The position numbers and the translations under genes were made by a program. This document shows, piece by piece, positions 1-8,638 of a DNA stretch of 64,000 nucleotides. The stretch's first letter is position 1. Each line of letters begins with the position of its first letter. The stretch is from positions 434,001 through 498,000 of the forward strand of contig OW568876.1 of NCBI GenBank assembly GCA_938743325.2. Direction: 5' to 3'. Source of the stretch: Pycnococcus provasolii. Lineage: Eukaryota > Chlorophyta > Pseudoscourfieldiophyceae > Pseudoscourfieldiales > Pycnococcaceae. Under the pieces are notes generated by a model. That model saw nothing but the letters and a program-made list of their open reading frames with translations, was not told the origin of the DNA and made no database searches.

Positions 1-567
1 CTTGTAAGTAGATGTGATAGGCATGCGGCCCTGCGTGTCGATTTCGCCCTTGTATCCCTTGGTCACGTTCGTGCCCGACTGCTCAAGCGACTGCTTTACA
101 CCATCGACCAAGCACGGCACGTTGTTGAAGTACCCGTCGCCTGGCGATGCATCCTTGGGCTTCTTGCCATTGCACGGGTTCACCGTAGACGTAGACGGCG
201 GAGTCTTCGTAGGAGACGAAGACGGGCTAGACGGCGAAGAGGACCCGTACGGGCTAGACGGCGAAGAGGACCCGTACTTCGTCGTCGCTGGCGTAGCCGC
301 TGGCGTGTAGCTCGACGGTGAGCTTGACGGCGAGCTTGAATACGAGCTCGACGTGGAGGAGAGAACCGCGTTCCCAAGTTTGAGCTTGCCCACCTGGTCG
401 TTTGTGTCCACGGCAATTGCGAGCGTTGCGGAGACAATCGCGAGAATCACCAGGGCGAAGGACGTGAGGAGGTAGAGCGTTCCCTTAGAGACTTGCACGA
501 CCTCGGCAGGGGCAGGCTTCGGCAGGGGCACGGCCGCCGTGTTTCCGTTCACTGTGTTGCTGGGCAT
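1..567 (-). CDS. Partial type II membrane protein with Ser/Pro stalk
   Basis: The frame opens with ATG at 567 and stays open for 189 codons to the left edge, so the C-terminus lies outside the window. A short Pro/Ala-rich cytosolic leader (PLPKPAPAE) is followed by one hydrophobic segment at about residues 42-62 (LYLLTSFALVILAIVSATLA), which fits a signal anchor. After this comes a low-complexity Ser/Pro stalk with repeats such as SSPSSPYGS at residues 75-130, then a more globular part with two Cys (NPCNGKK and VPCLVDG). I do not recognise the family. The layout resembles wall- or surface-directed algal proteins with an O-glycosylated linker, which is inference. Membrane topology is well supported; function is unknown. 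Confidence 0.6.
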   Translation of the reverse strand, partial: MPSNTVNGNTAAVPLPKPAPAEVVQVSKGTLYLLTSFALVILAIVSATLAIAVDTNDQVGKLKLGNAVLSSTSSSYSSSPSSSPSSYTPAATPATTKYGSSSPSSPYGSSSPSSPSSSPTKTPPSTSTVNPCNGKKPKDASPGDGYFNNVPCLVDGVKQSLEQSGTNVTKGYKGEIDTQGRMPITSTYK

Positions 568-1500
568 GGAGCACACGTACAATAATGGAAAGCTGTAAGG
601 CTGTGCAAGGCGGAGGTGACGGACTGTGCGACAGGGGGGCGACTACTAGAACTACGGGTGACGGACGGGGTCCAGGGAGAAGTTCCGATAGTTCTTACCA
701 AATACGCCGTACGCGAGAATACAACCCCCTTGCGGCGGACGGGACGGGACCCCCTAGGTGGCCTTCCCGTCCGGCTTTCCTGGAATGGGATCCCCAGGCT
801 GCCAGGGTGTGACAAGTCAAATGTCGACTACTACGCGACTTCGTTATATCACGAAGCACCTCAGACAAAGCTTCATAAATCGTTACCCTACCCGGTATCT
901 TACTTACCAAATAGCAGACTGGCAAGGCAGTTGCCCCGACCTGTCGCCCCGTTGTTTCCCGTTGTTTTTGGTATTGTAGTATTAACGAATCCATGAAAGA
1001 AGAGAACATCGGCGCACCTCATCGGCGCCTGTTGTACCTGCACTGTATCCCCTCGAAGGTTTGCTTGACAGAGCTTGGCAGAGCCCGTTGCAGACCTCCT
1101 CCGTTGCAGGCGATGGCTTTCCAAGATTCCAAGAAGCACCTGGTGGCCGAACGGGTATCCCATCAATCTTGGGTGGGAAGGCGTGGGAAGGGTGGGCGGA
1201 AGTTTGTGAACTTTATAAGATATTTGGTACCCGGGTATCTGTCACGTTCACGTACCTGGCTGCCTGGGTACAACTCGTTGCCTGACATGAAGAATTATGT
1301 AGAGAATAGAGTAGTGGTAACCTCAACACTCATAACTCAAGCTTCATAACTTACCTCTACTCGCCTTAAGACGTACGCTTCGCCTTAAGGCTCGACGGCT
1401 CGACCACCATTACATATATATATTAGACTAGTCTATGGTACCGTACAGTCACAGTCACAGTCACGACGATGATGACGACGACGACGGCGACTTATGGTAT
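568..1500. other. Intergenic, no gene seen
   Basis: This stretch separates the head of the partial membrane protein from the tail of the RING gene. Short open frames are present but none has convincing composition. A small simple-sequence patch (CACAGT units, then GAC/GAT triplets) lies at about 1446-1490. Confidence 0.5.
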
Positions 1501-2637
1501 TTACACTTGTTTGAGATCTTCGAGGGAGCCAAACTCACCTCCGCGCACGTGTCTGTAGTGAACCTTGAGTAATGGAATCGAGCCAGCCGCAGAGTTGCTG
1601 CTTGCCTCAAGCCTCGGGAACACCAGGAGGTCGCGAATCTTTTGCTCACATAGCGAAACCACTTCGCCGCTGAGCGAGCGCAGCTCAATGTCGCCGTCGT
1701 TGACGCCTTTGTATCCATCCTCTCGAAGCATCTGCGCAACATACATGGCGGCATATCTAATCTCGAGCATTGGAGTGTCAAAAACGATGAAGCGCTGCAA
1801 AATTTGCGGCAGCGTGATGTCGTTTAATTCCTTTTTGAGCGCCCTCGGCAGTGTAATCAGCTCGATGCAAGCACTTCCCGTTGAGACAGCATCCGGTGGT
1901 GGTGTCGTCGTCCCTGCCGCCGCGGTGGACGCCGCGGCCTGGTGGCCTCCTCGTGGTCCAACCTTTGGCTTAGGTTGAGGTTGCGCGAATGTTTCGACGT
2001 CGTGCTTGTGGTCTGGGAAAAACTTTTCCATCAGTCTGAGCAGCACCTCGTCCTTGCCTACTGAATACTTGGTCACCGGGTGTTTTTGCGTCAGCGGCTT
2101 GTCACACTTTGGGCACTGCTCGAACTCGAAGTATTTGTTCCGCTTCGGGTGTGGGTTCACATAAAAGCAGTTGAAGCAGAAAGTGTGCACGCACTCACGC
2201 GTCGTCACGGGATTGTTCAGGAGCTGATTGCAAAGTGGGCACGTGAATCTCTGCTCGAGTTCTTGCCGCGACCTCTTCACGATGGTTCGCGGTCGCGCGA
2301 GCGCCGCCTTTGCCTGTGCCGCTGCTGCTGCCGCCGCCTCTCTCGCCTTTTTTGCAGCCTCCGCCTGTGCTGCCGCCGTCTCAGCTGCAGCTGCAGAGAC
2401 TCCCGCCTCCTCGTCAACTGCCCCTGGTGTCTCTGCTGCACCTGCAGTCAGTGGTGAGCCTGCAGGGGGCGACTCTGCTGCGGCGGGTCCCACACCCGCA
2501 TCAGTCGCACCATCAATGTCGTCGGAGGAGATCTGCGTGACATCCATGTCGTCGCGTACCGTGCGTGCGGTCTCAGAGGGGTTGACGAGATCTATGTCGA
2601 CATCAATGTCGACGTCAATGTCCAGATTAGGCGTCAT
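1501..2637 (-). CDS. RING-finger protein, DRIP/PCGF-like
   Basis: Predicted E3 ubiquitin ligase or Polycomb-type RING protein of 378 residues. The start chosen is ATG 2637; the upstream extension would need a TTG. The N-terminus has an alternating acidic repeat (DIDVDIDVDID), then an Ala-rich, probably helical stretch. The C3HC4 RING lies at about residues 133-180: CPLC, CVHTFCFNC and CPKC supply the ligands. Its wording (CPLCNQLLNNPVTT, ECVHTFC) resembles plant DRIP and animal PCGF RINGs. The last ~110 residues (from about FDTPMLEIRY) could be the RAWUL-type ubiquitin-like fold that follows the RING in those families, but this is only a guess from pattern. The gene is divergent from guanine deaminase; CCCTAA-type repeats in the shared promoter read TTAGGG on its sense strand. 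Confidence 0.75.
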   Translation of the reverse strand: MTPNLDIDVDIDVDIDLVNPSETARTVRDDMDVTQISSDDIDGATDAGVGPAAAESPPAGSPLTAGAAETPGAVDEEAGVSAAAAETAAAQAEAAKKAREAAAAAAAQAKAALARPRTIVKRSRQELEQRFTCPLCNQLLNNPVTTRECVHTFCFNCFYVNPHPKRNKYFEFEQCPKCDKPLTQKHPVTKYSVGKDEVLLRLMEKFFPDHKHDVETFAQPQPKPKVGPRGGHQAAASTAAAGTTTPPPDAVSTGSACIELITLPRALKKELNDITLPQILQRFIVFDTPMLEIRYAAMYVAQMLREDGYKGVNDGDIELRSLSGEVVSLCEQKIRDLLVFPRLEASSNSAAGSIPLLKVHYRHVRGGEFGSLEDLKQV

Positions 2638-2828
2638 TGATTTCACAGATAAAAGAGAGAGAGAGAGCACCAAAAAGGGCGCGCGTAATTCCGCCGAGGC
2701 TCCGGAGGGGAGAATGACGCCTAAATTTCACCAAGGGGGGGGGGGGGGGGAGAGGTGGGGGGGAGGGCGATTAACTTCCCCCTGGAAAGAACAGCCTGGG
2801 AAAATAAAGTTGTTTTGGGACGCCTTCG

Positions 2829-2929
2829 TAACCCCTAACCCTAGCTATCGTAGTCTATGAGTAAGGGTTTAGATCCACCTGTAGCTGTCCGTTTCCTGTA
2901 AACCCTAACGTGGGTTAGGGTTAGGGTTA
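2829..2929. repeat. Head-to-head TTAGGG-type repeats in a divergent promoter
   Basis: CCCTAACCC near 2832-2841 and CCCTAA at 2903-2908 face three GGGTTA units at 2912-2929. Each orientation gives TTAGGG on the sense strand of the nearer gene: RING (-) on the left, guanine deaminase (+) on the right. Confidence 0.8.
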
Positions 2930-3003
2930 CACCTTTGGTTGGGTCCCCTTTCAGCCTCGCCTCTTTACCGGTACTTTGCCATTGCGGCCCATTCTCTGGC
3001 GGG

Positions 3004-4410
3004 ATGGGCGCGATGGCGGCGCGAGCGCTCCGCGGCGCGGTCGCCTTCTGCGGGCCGTCCTTCGGTGACGGGGCAGTTGTCCTCGCGCCCGACGCGCTGC
3101 TCGCCGTCAGCGCGGGGGGCGCCTTGGTGGCGGCGGTGCGCGACGCCGGGGGCGCCGAGGGCGAGGCGCTCCTGAGGAGCCTCGAGGCGGGCGGCGTGCC
3201 CGTCACGTGCCTGCCCCGGGGCTCCGTGCTGCTGCCGGGGCTCGTGGACACGCACCTCCACGCGCCGCAGTTCAGCTTCACGGGGACCCGGACGGATACG
3301 GAGCTGATGCGGTGGCTCGACGAGACAACGTTCCCGGCGGAATCGGCGATGGCGAGCGAGGCGGCGGCGTCGGAGGTGTTCGGCAGGCTGGTGAGCAGAC
3401 TGCTCTCGCTCGGCACGACGGCGGCCCTCTACTTCAGCAGCGTGCACGTCAGGGCCGCCGTGCTGCTCGCGGAGCAGTGCGCGAGGCAGGGGCAGCGGGC
3501 AATCGTGGGCAAGGTGAGCATGGACCGCAACGCGCCGGACGGGACGGTGGAGAGGGACGCGGAGGAGGCGGTGAGGGCCGCGGCGGAGGCGGCGAGGGGG
3601 ATCCGGAGCATCGGGTCCAACCTCGTGGAGCCTGCGGTGACCCCCAGGTTCGTGCCGACGTGCTCGCCCGAGCTGCTCGAGGGGCTCGGGAGGCTGGCGC
3701 GGGAGGAGGGGCTCCTGGTGCAGAGCCACATCAGCGAGAGCGACGGGGAGTGCGCGTTCGTCGCAGCGCTCCATCCGGAGGAGCCGAGGGACACGGACCA
3801 GCTGGACAGGGCCGGCTTGCTGACCTCGAGAAGCGTCATGGCCCACGGCGTCAAACTCACGGCCACCGAACTCGCCGTCCTCGCGAGGCGTGGCGCGTCC
3901 CTCGCGCACTGCCCGCTCAGCAACTTCTATTTTGCGAACGGCTCGCTCAGGGCGAAGCGGGCTCTAAAGGCTGGGGTTAAGATGGGCCTCGGGACGGACA
4001 TCGCGGGCGGCATAAGCCCGTCGATGCTCGTCGCGGCACGCTCTGCAGTCGTCGCGTCGAGGGCGGTCATGCACGCGGAGAGCGAGCGGCTGCAGCGCGA
4101 GGAGGGCTGCTCGGCAGAGGAGGCGAACAACAGGGCTGAGGCCTCAGAGGCGCTCACGTGGCGCGACGCCCTGTGGCTCGCGACCGCGGGAGGCGCGGAT
4201 GCCCTCGGCCTGAACACGGGCCACTTCCGCGAGGGGGAGGCTTTCGACGCCCTGCTCGTGGACCTGACCGGCGCGGGCGTGTACGACGTGTTTCCCTCGA
4301 GCGACTCGAGCCTGGACGACTCGGTCGAGCGCTTCTTCAACCTCGGCGACGACCGAAACATCCGCGCCGTGGTTGTGCAGGGCGCTGTCGTGCGCGGCAG
4401 CCTGGGATAG
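3004..4410 (+). CDS. guaD: Guanine deaminase
   Basis: Amidohydrolase-superfamily enzyme converting guanine to xanthine and ammonia in purine salvage and nitrogen recovery. The expected metal and catalytic signatures are in order: PGLVDTHLHAPQ (HxH, about residues 84-86), LVQSHISES (His), MAHGVKLT (His) with HCPLSNFYFANG, and GLGTDIAGG (Asp). Length 468 matches the family (about 430-480). ATG 3004 is chosen; the frame upstream runs only from a TTG. The gene is visibly more GC-rich than its neighbours, with many consecutive GC-ending codons. It is followed within 10 bp by the recurrent 3' element (4419-4479). With PurF at 39445-41115 the window holds both the first purine-synthesis step and a salvage step, but they are not adjacent. 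Confidence 0.93.
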   Translation: MGAMAARALRGAVAFCGPSFGDGAVVLAPDALLAVSAGGALVAAVRDAGGAEGEALLRSLEAGGVPVTCLPRGSVLLPGLVDTHLHAPQFSFTGTRTDTELMRWLDETTFPAESAMASEAAASEVFGRLVSRLLSLGTTAALYFSSVHVRAAVLLAEQCARQGQRAIVGKVSMDRNAPDGTVERDAEEAVRAAAEAARGIRSIGSNLVEPAVTPRFVPTCSPELLEGLGRLAREEGLLVQSHISESDGECAFVAALHPEEPRDTDQLDRAGLLTSRSVMAHGVKLTATELAVLARRGASLAHCPLSNFYFANGSLRAKRALKAGVKMGLGTDIAGGISPSMLVAARSAVVASRAVMHAESERLQREEGCSAEEANNRAEASEALTWRDALWLATAGGADALGLNTGHFREGEAFDALLVDLTGAGVYDVFPSSDSSLDDSVERFFNLGDDRNIRAVVVQGAVVRGSLG

Positions 4411-4418
4411 CATCCCCT

Positions 4419-4479
4419 GAGATCCCTCATTCAGTAATGAAGTGTACTTTACTCTGTCCAGCGGTTGTCCATTCACACC
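4419..4479 (+). promoter_or_regulatory. Recurrent 3' element, copy 1 (after guanine deaminase)
   Basis: Begins GAGATCCCTCATTCAGTAATG, then GTACTTTACT, then GTCCATTCACACC. The same order of blocks recurs after six other genes in this window, always in the sense direction of the gene just ended. Confidence 0.75.
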
Positions 4480-5002
4480 ATGGGTATGAAATCCCTATCC
4501 ACGCGTGGAAACCACATTATGCATTGTAGACGCTGATCTGATCCACGACTTTGATCCACGCTGAAAGAAACCTGATGGAATGCGTGCCATCACAGATAGA
4601 CACAGTGGTGACACAGGTGACAACAGGTGACAGGTGACAAGCACAGCACACTGTGGTGGGGCATTCTCCGAAGGGGTGGGATCCCCCGTTGCACCGCTAA
4701 TTGGGTCGCACCCTTCTCTTCTTCCCCCGGGGGATTTTGATCTGCTTTTTTCACATCCCCCCCGCCTTCCCCGGTGCCTACTTCCTCCTCTTATTTTCCC
4801 TTCTCTTGCCCTCTCTTGCAAGGCCTCTTTCATCTTTCATCTCAAACTCAATCAAGGCGGCCCTTGATCGGTGATCGCTTAAGCCTTGAGTGAGCAACGG
4901 ATCGTGCAAGAGATCGTTGCAGTCGGCTTTCAGAGACCTTGCAAGCCGCCCTTCAAGGCTCGCAGTTTTTTCACGACTGTGTTAGAGTGTTTAGACCTCT
5001 CG
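4480..5002. other. Intergenic, no gene seen
   Basis: Region between the 3' element and the carrier gene. A pyrimidine-rich tract lies at about 4710-4840 and probably belongs to the carrier promoter or 5' leader. No coding sequence supported. Confidence 0.5.
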
Positions 5003-6196
5003 ATGGGCAGTGAGACACGCGAGACACGCAACGGGATGAACGCAGGTGGCTGGGCGAGGCAAAGAGCTGCTGGTGGTCGTCGCGTGTGCCGACGGCTCGC
5101 ACGACGAGGCGAAGTCCAAACCACGAAAGCGGCACCAAGGCAAACGCGACGCAATCACGCTTGCGAACCTCTCGTGGCTTCTTTGACTCTGCGGTGGGCT
5201 AAGCGAGAGTCCGTCGCATGCACGCCCGTGGTGGCGACGACAACGACGACGTACGCAAGCTTCAACCCGGCAACACGTGGCGCCGTCGCGGGTGCCATGG
5301 CTGGAACGCTCGTGAGCCTCTGCCTGCACCCCGTGGACACTGTCAAGACTGTGCTGCAGATGAACCGGGGAGGCAAACGTCAAATACATGGTGTCATCGC
5401 GGACATCGTGAAACGCGGGGGGGTGCGTGCCCTCTACGGCGGCATCATCGCCAACCTCGCGACGTCTGCGCCCACGTCGGCGATCTACGCATCAGCTTAC
5501 GAGGCAACCAAGGTGCGCATTTCGCCGAGGCTTTCCCGTGACCGGCAGTGGATTGCTCACTGCACCGCGGGTGCCACGGCTTCCGTCGCCACTAGCTTTG
5601 TGTACACACCGAGCGAGTGTGTCAAGCAGCGTGTTCAGGCTGGCCAGTATAAGCACAGCTTTGCCGCACTTGCCGGTGTGCTTCGCGACGAGGGGCCACG
5701 GCAGCTTTACCGAGGTTGGGGAGCGGTTCTGCTGCGCAATGTGCCGCACTCCGTGCTCAAGTTCCTCGCGTACGAGCAAGGCAAGGCGTTCGTACTGCGG
5801 CGGCAATCGTTGAGAAATGGAGGTGGCGGCGTTGTGGCAGAGCGAGCAGTATTGGCGCCGGCTTGGAACCTTGCGGTGGGTGCGTGTGCGGGATCCACCG
5901 CCGCGTTGTTCACAACCCCCTTCGACTTGGTGAAGACGCGCCTGCAGACGGATTCAGCGTACGCCGCAACGCACGCGTCCGCGTCGGCGACGCGGTACCG
6001 AGGCGTGGCGCACGTGCTTCGCACAATTGTGCAAGAGGAGGGCTTCCGCGGCCTCTATCGCGGCATCGGCCCTCGTTTGTTTATTTATTGCAGCCAAGGA
6101 GCGATCTTCTTCGGCAGCTACGAGCTCGCCAAGCACCTCTTTGACCGCCCTCCTGCGCAGAGTGCCGTTGGTGTTGGCGGCGGTGCGCGAAGTTGA
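5003..6196 (+). CDS. Mitochondrial carrier family (SLC25) protein
   Basis: Six-helix organelle inner-membrane carrier, 397 residues from ATG 5003. All three repeats show the signature: HPVDTVKT, TPSECVKQR and TPFDLVKTR, each followed by the GxxGLYRG-type end (GVRALYGGI, GPRQLYRGW, GFRGLYRGI). About 90 basic residues precede the first repeat; they are rich in Arg and Ala and poor in acid, so they may be a cleavable leader, unusual for classical carriers but known in some plant and algal ones. PVDTVKT combined with PSE.VKQR resembles S-adenosylmethionine and mitoferrin-like carriers. Substrate cannot be fixed without contact-residue alignment. It is in tandem with the FBPase gene. Confidence 0.88.
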   Translation: MGSETRETRNGMNAGGWARQRAAGGRRVCRRLARRGEVQTTKAAPRQTRRNHACEPLVASLTLRWAKRESVACTPVVATTTTTYASFNPATRGAVAGAMAGTLVSLCLHPVDTVKTVLQMNRGGKRQIHGVIADIVKRGGVRALYGGIIANLATSAPTSAIYASAYEATKVRISPRLSRDRQWIAHCTAGATASVATSFVYTPSECVKQRVQAGQYKHSFAALAGVLRDEGPRQLYRGWGAVLLRNVPHSVLKFLAYEQGKAFVLRRQSLRNGGGGVVAERAVLAPAWNLAVGACAGSTAALFTTPFDLVKTRLQTDSAYAATHASASATRYRGVAHVLRTIVQEEGFRGLYRGIGPRLFIYCSQGAIFFGSYELAKHLFDRPPAQSAVGVGGGARS

Positions 6197-6674
6197 TCGC
6201 CGCTGTATGTACAGTCAGTATGGATAGTACTAACTTAATCTAACATTTACAGTAAATTTTTGCGTACATATGAACCTTAACCAACGTACCGTACTGTAAC
6301 CCATTCACGTTGATAAGTACAGTGTGTACTGTACTGTGTGCTGTGTGCTGTATGTACTATGTACCTGACAACCAACATAACTATGGTGATTCAGCAACAG
6401 CAACGCCATTTGTGTCGTTTTGCCTGTTATTTGAACTGGGGGTTCGCCAGTCTTTTGCTTTTCCAGGGATGAATGGGGGGTTTGACTGTCTGCTCCCCTT
6501 AAAGTTAGACTTACCGGTAGGGTAGACTTCAGGGGGGGGATGCTGAGGTGGAACCTGCCCGTTTTTCATCGCTTGTGATTGTTGTCCCCCAGGCTCCTCC
6601 AATATTGTCCATCCCGGTGGTCACGCATCATCACACGTTTGTCGCCGTGTGATCCTCCTTTAGGCACAACACAA
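6197..6674. other. Intergenic with TACTGTAC-rich segment
   Basis: The segment 6310-6365 is a run of TGTACTGT / CTGTGTGC-type words, similar to words around 18400 and 50140. No coding sequence supported. Confidence 0.4.
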
Positions 6675-7943
6675 ATGAATGCTCACCTAGCAACGCACAA
6701 ATGGCGAACTGTTGCGCCCCCCCCTGCTCGTGTCACTCACATCCATGCCCGCACGACATCGATGACCGTCAAAGCAGCCTCGCGCGCAAACTTCGACGAC
6801 AAAGACAAAGACAGGCTAGCATCGGCGTCCACATACAAGATTCCAACGCCGAACGAGACGCCACTGCACATTCCCCTCACGCATGGACAAGGACCCTCGT
6901 ACGATTTCTTCGAAGGACGCAACCTTGCGCTCGAGCTCGTGCGCGTGACGGAGTCCGCGGCGCTGAGGTGCTCACAATGGTACGGCAGGGGAGACAAGAT
7001 AGCCGCGGATCAGGCTGCGGTTGACGGCATGCGCGCGGTGCTGCGGCACATAAAAATGAAAGGCACGATCGTTATCGGAGAGGGAGAGAAGGATGAGGCG
7101 CCCATGCTGTACAACGGAGAAATGGTTGGTGACGGGTCGTCGCCCGAGGTAGACGTCGCCGTCGACCCCGTCGATGGCACTACTATGACGGCGAACGGTG
7201 GACCCGGTGCTGTCAGCGTCATCGCCGTGGCGGAGAAGGGCGCAATGTTCAACCCAGGACCTGTTGTGTACATGGAAAAACTTGTCGTACCAGAAGAGGT
7301 GCACGCGTCTCACGTCCACCTCGACGACCCAATCAGCCAGACGATCCGTACGGTGGCGGTGGCCAAAAAGAAGGCAGTTGAAGATGTCGTCGTGTGCATT
7401 CTGCAGCGTCCGCGCCACGAAAAGATCATCAACGAAGTTCGTGCTGCTGGAGCGCGTGTGAAGTTGATCGAGGATGGCGACGTCGCCGCGTCGCTTGCAG
7501 TTTCGAAGCACGGCAGTGGAGTTGACATGGTCGTAGGCACAGGAGGAAGTCCTGAGGGTGTCATCACGGCGTGCGCCCTTCGTGCGCTCGGGGCGCATAT
7601 GCAGGCACGTCTTGCCCCGCGCGATAAAGAGGAGCGCAAAGCTGCGATCGCCTTTCTTGGTTCAGCTGATCGCGTGGACCGCGTCATGCACACTGCCGAT
7701 CTGTGTGGAGGCAAGGAGCTCTTCTTTGCCGCCACAGGAGTGACTGACGGCGAATTCCTGCGTGGCGTGCACTTCCACATGGGCGGCGCGTCGACGCACT
7801 CGATGGTCGTGCGCAACCTGAGCGGAACGGTTCGTTACATGGATACGCACCACAAGTGGGCGAAGCCGAGCATAACCAACCCACGCTTCCAGCAGCAGGC
7901 GGACATTTTGATGAGCAACAAGGGCGAGGAGGACGACAAGTAG
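6675..7943 (+). CDS. glpX: Class II (GlpX-type) fructose-1,6-bisphosphatase, probably plastid
   Basis: Phosphatase for fructose-1,6-bisphosphate; in cyanobacteria this family also dephosphorylates sedoheptulose-1,7-bisphosphate. The core begins at RNLALELVRVTESAALR and shows the family motifs WYGRGDKIAADQAAVDGMR, GEGEKDEAPMLYNGE and DPVDGTTMTANG, plus GTGGSPEGV. Metal ligands sit in the GEGEKDE and DPVDGTT segments. ATG 6675 gives 422 residues; the first ~45 are basic and hydroxyl-rich (APPPARVTHIHARTTS), fitting a transit peptide. Green plants normally use the unrelated class I FBPase/SBPase, so a plastid GlpX would be notable; targeting is inference. Followed 37 bp after the stop by the recurrent 3' element. 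Confidence 0.92.
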   Translation: MNAHLATHKWRTVAPPPARVTHIHARTTSMTVKAASRANFDDKDKDRLASASTYKIPTPNETPLHIPLTHGQGPSYDFFEGRNLALELVRVTESAALRCSQWYGRGDKIAADQAAVDGMRAVLRHIKMKGTIVIGEGEKDEAPMLYNGEMVGDGSSPEVDVAVDPVDGTTMTANGGPGAVSVIAVAEKGAMFNPGPVVYMEKLVVPEEVHASHVHLDDPISQTIRTVAVAKKKAVEDVVVCILQRPRHEKIINEVRAAGARVKLIEDGDVAASLAVSKHGSGVDMVVGTGGSPEGVITACALRALGAHMQARLAPRDKEERKAAIAFLGSADRVDRVMHTADLCGGKELFFAATGVTDGEFLRGVHFHMGGASTHSMVVRNLSGTVRYMDTHHKWAKPSITNPRFQQQADILMSNKGEEDDK

Positions 7944-7980
7944 GGCGCTCGAGGTGGAAGGAGGACAAGGAGGTCAAACT

Positions 7981-8060
7981 GAGATCCCTCATTCATCAGT
8001 AATGTCCAAGTTGCACTTTAGATTGTCCAACGAAAGGTCGTCCATGAATTCATTCACACC
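7981..8060 (+). promoter_or_regulatory. Recurrent 3' element, copy 2 (after FBPase)
   Basis: Begins GAGATCCCTCATTCATCAGTAATG, keeps GCACTTTAGATTGTCCAACG, and ends GGTCGTCCATGAATTCATTCACACC. Its first ten bases are identical to copy 1 after an unrelated gene. Confidence 0.75.
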
Positions 8061-8638
8061 TTTCATTCACCACTCATCATCTCAAAAGTAGCATGCATCG
8101 CGTTTTTTTTTTGTACAACATCAACATGGCGCTGATTTCGAAGCTACTACTATACCTCGAACGAAATCACCGCCATGTATGTCGTTGCGGCAAGAGCTCC
8201 ACTTCCAAGGCGCTCGTACAGTACCTGTCGCACACACAACTGCGCCCATAAAGGTACCTGTCGTCGCCATCACCACAACTGGTCACAACCACCAACCCCA
8301 TGAACACGACGAAATCCTGAAGGCCGTTCAAGCGTCACACACTTACATTTATAAGGGAGAACCCCGAACTGCAGACAGAGTACCCGTAAATGAACCCCGA
8401 ATTCACATGATTCCGTTGTTGATCTTTTAGATTTTGGTAAGTTTGGGATGAGAGAATCCCGCACCCCCTTGCCACCTAGACTTTTGTACACGCGCAGTTC
8501 GTTTTGTTGAAGTGTGTTGCAAACCCTTGCTTGTTGCGAAGCCTATCCCCGTATCCCCATAAAGGTATCCGCCGGGATACGTATTGTATTGTTGTTACGA
8601 CACTGTTACTCGTAATAAATAAATAACCACTGGTCACC
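8061..8638. other. Intergenic, no gene seen
   Basis: Separates FBPase from formaldehyde dehydrogenase. An AT-rich patch (TAATAAATAAATAACC) lies just before the next ATG. No coding sequence supported. Confidence 0.5.

Noticed and set aside
616-996. 126-codon open frame in the first intergenic region
   Set aside because: No recognisable composition, no good start context, overlaps several equal-length frames on both strands.
2965-3909. Open frame antisense to guanine deaminase
   Set aside because: Arg/His/Pro-rich shadow of a high-GC coding sequence; the + strand carries complete catalytic motifs.
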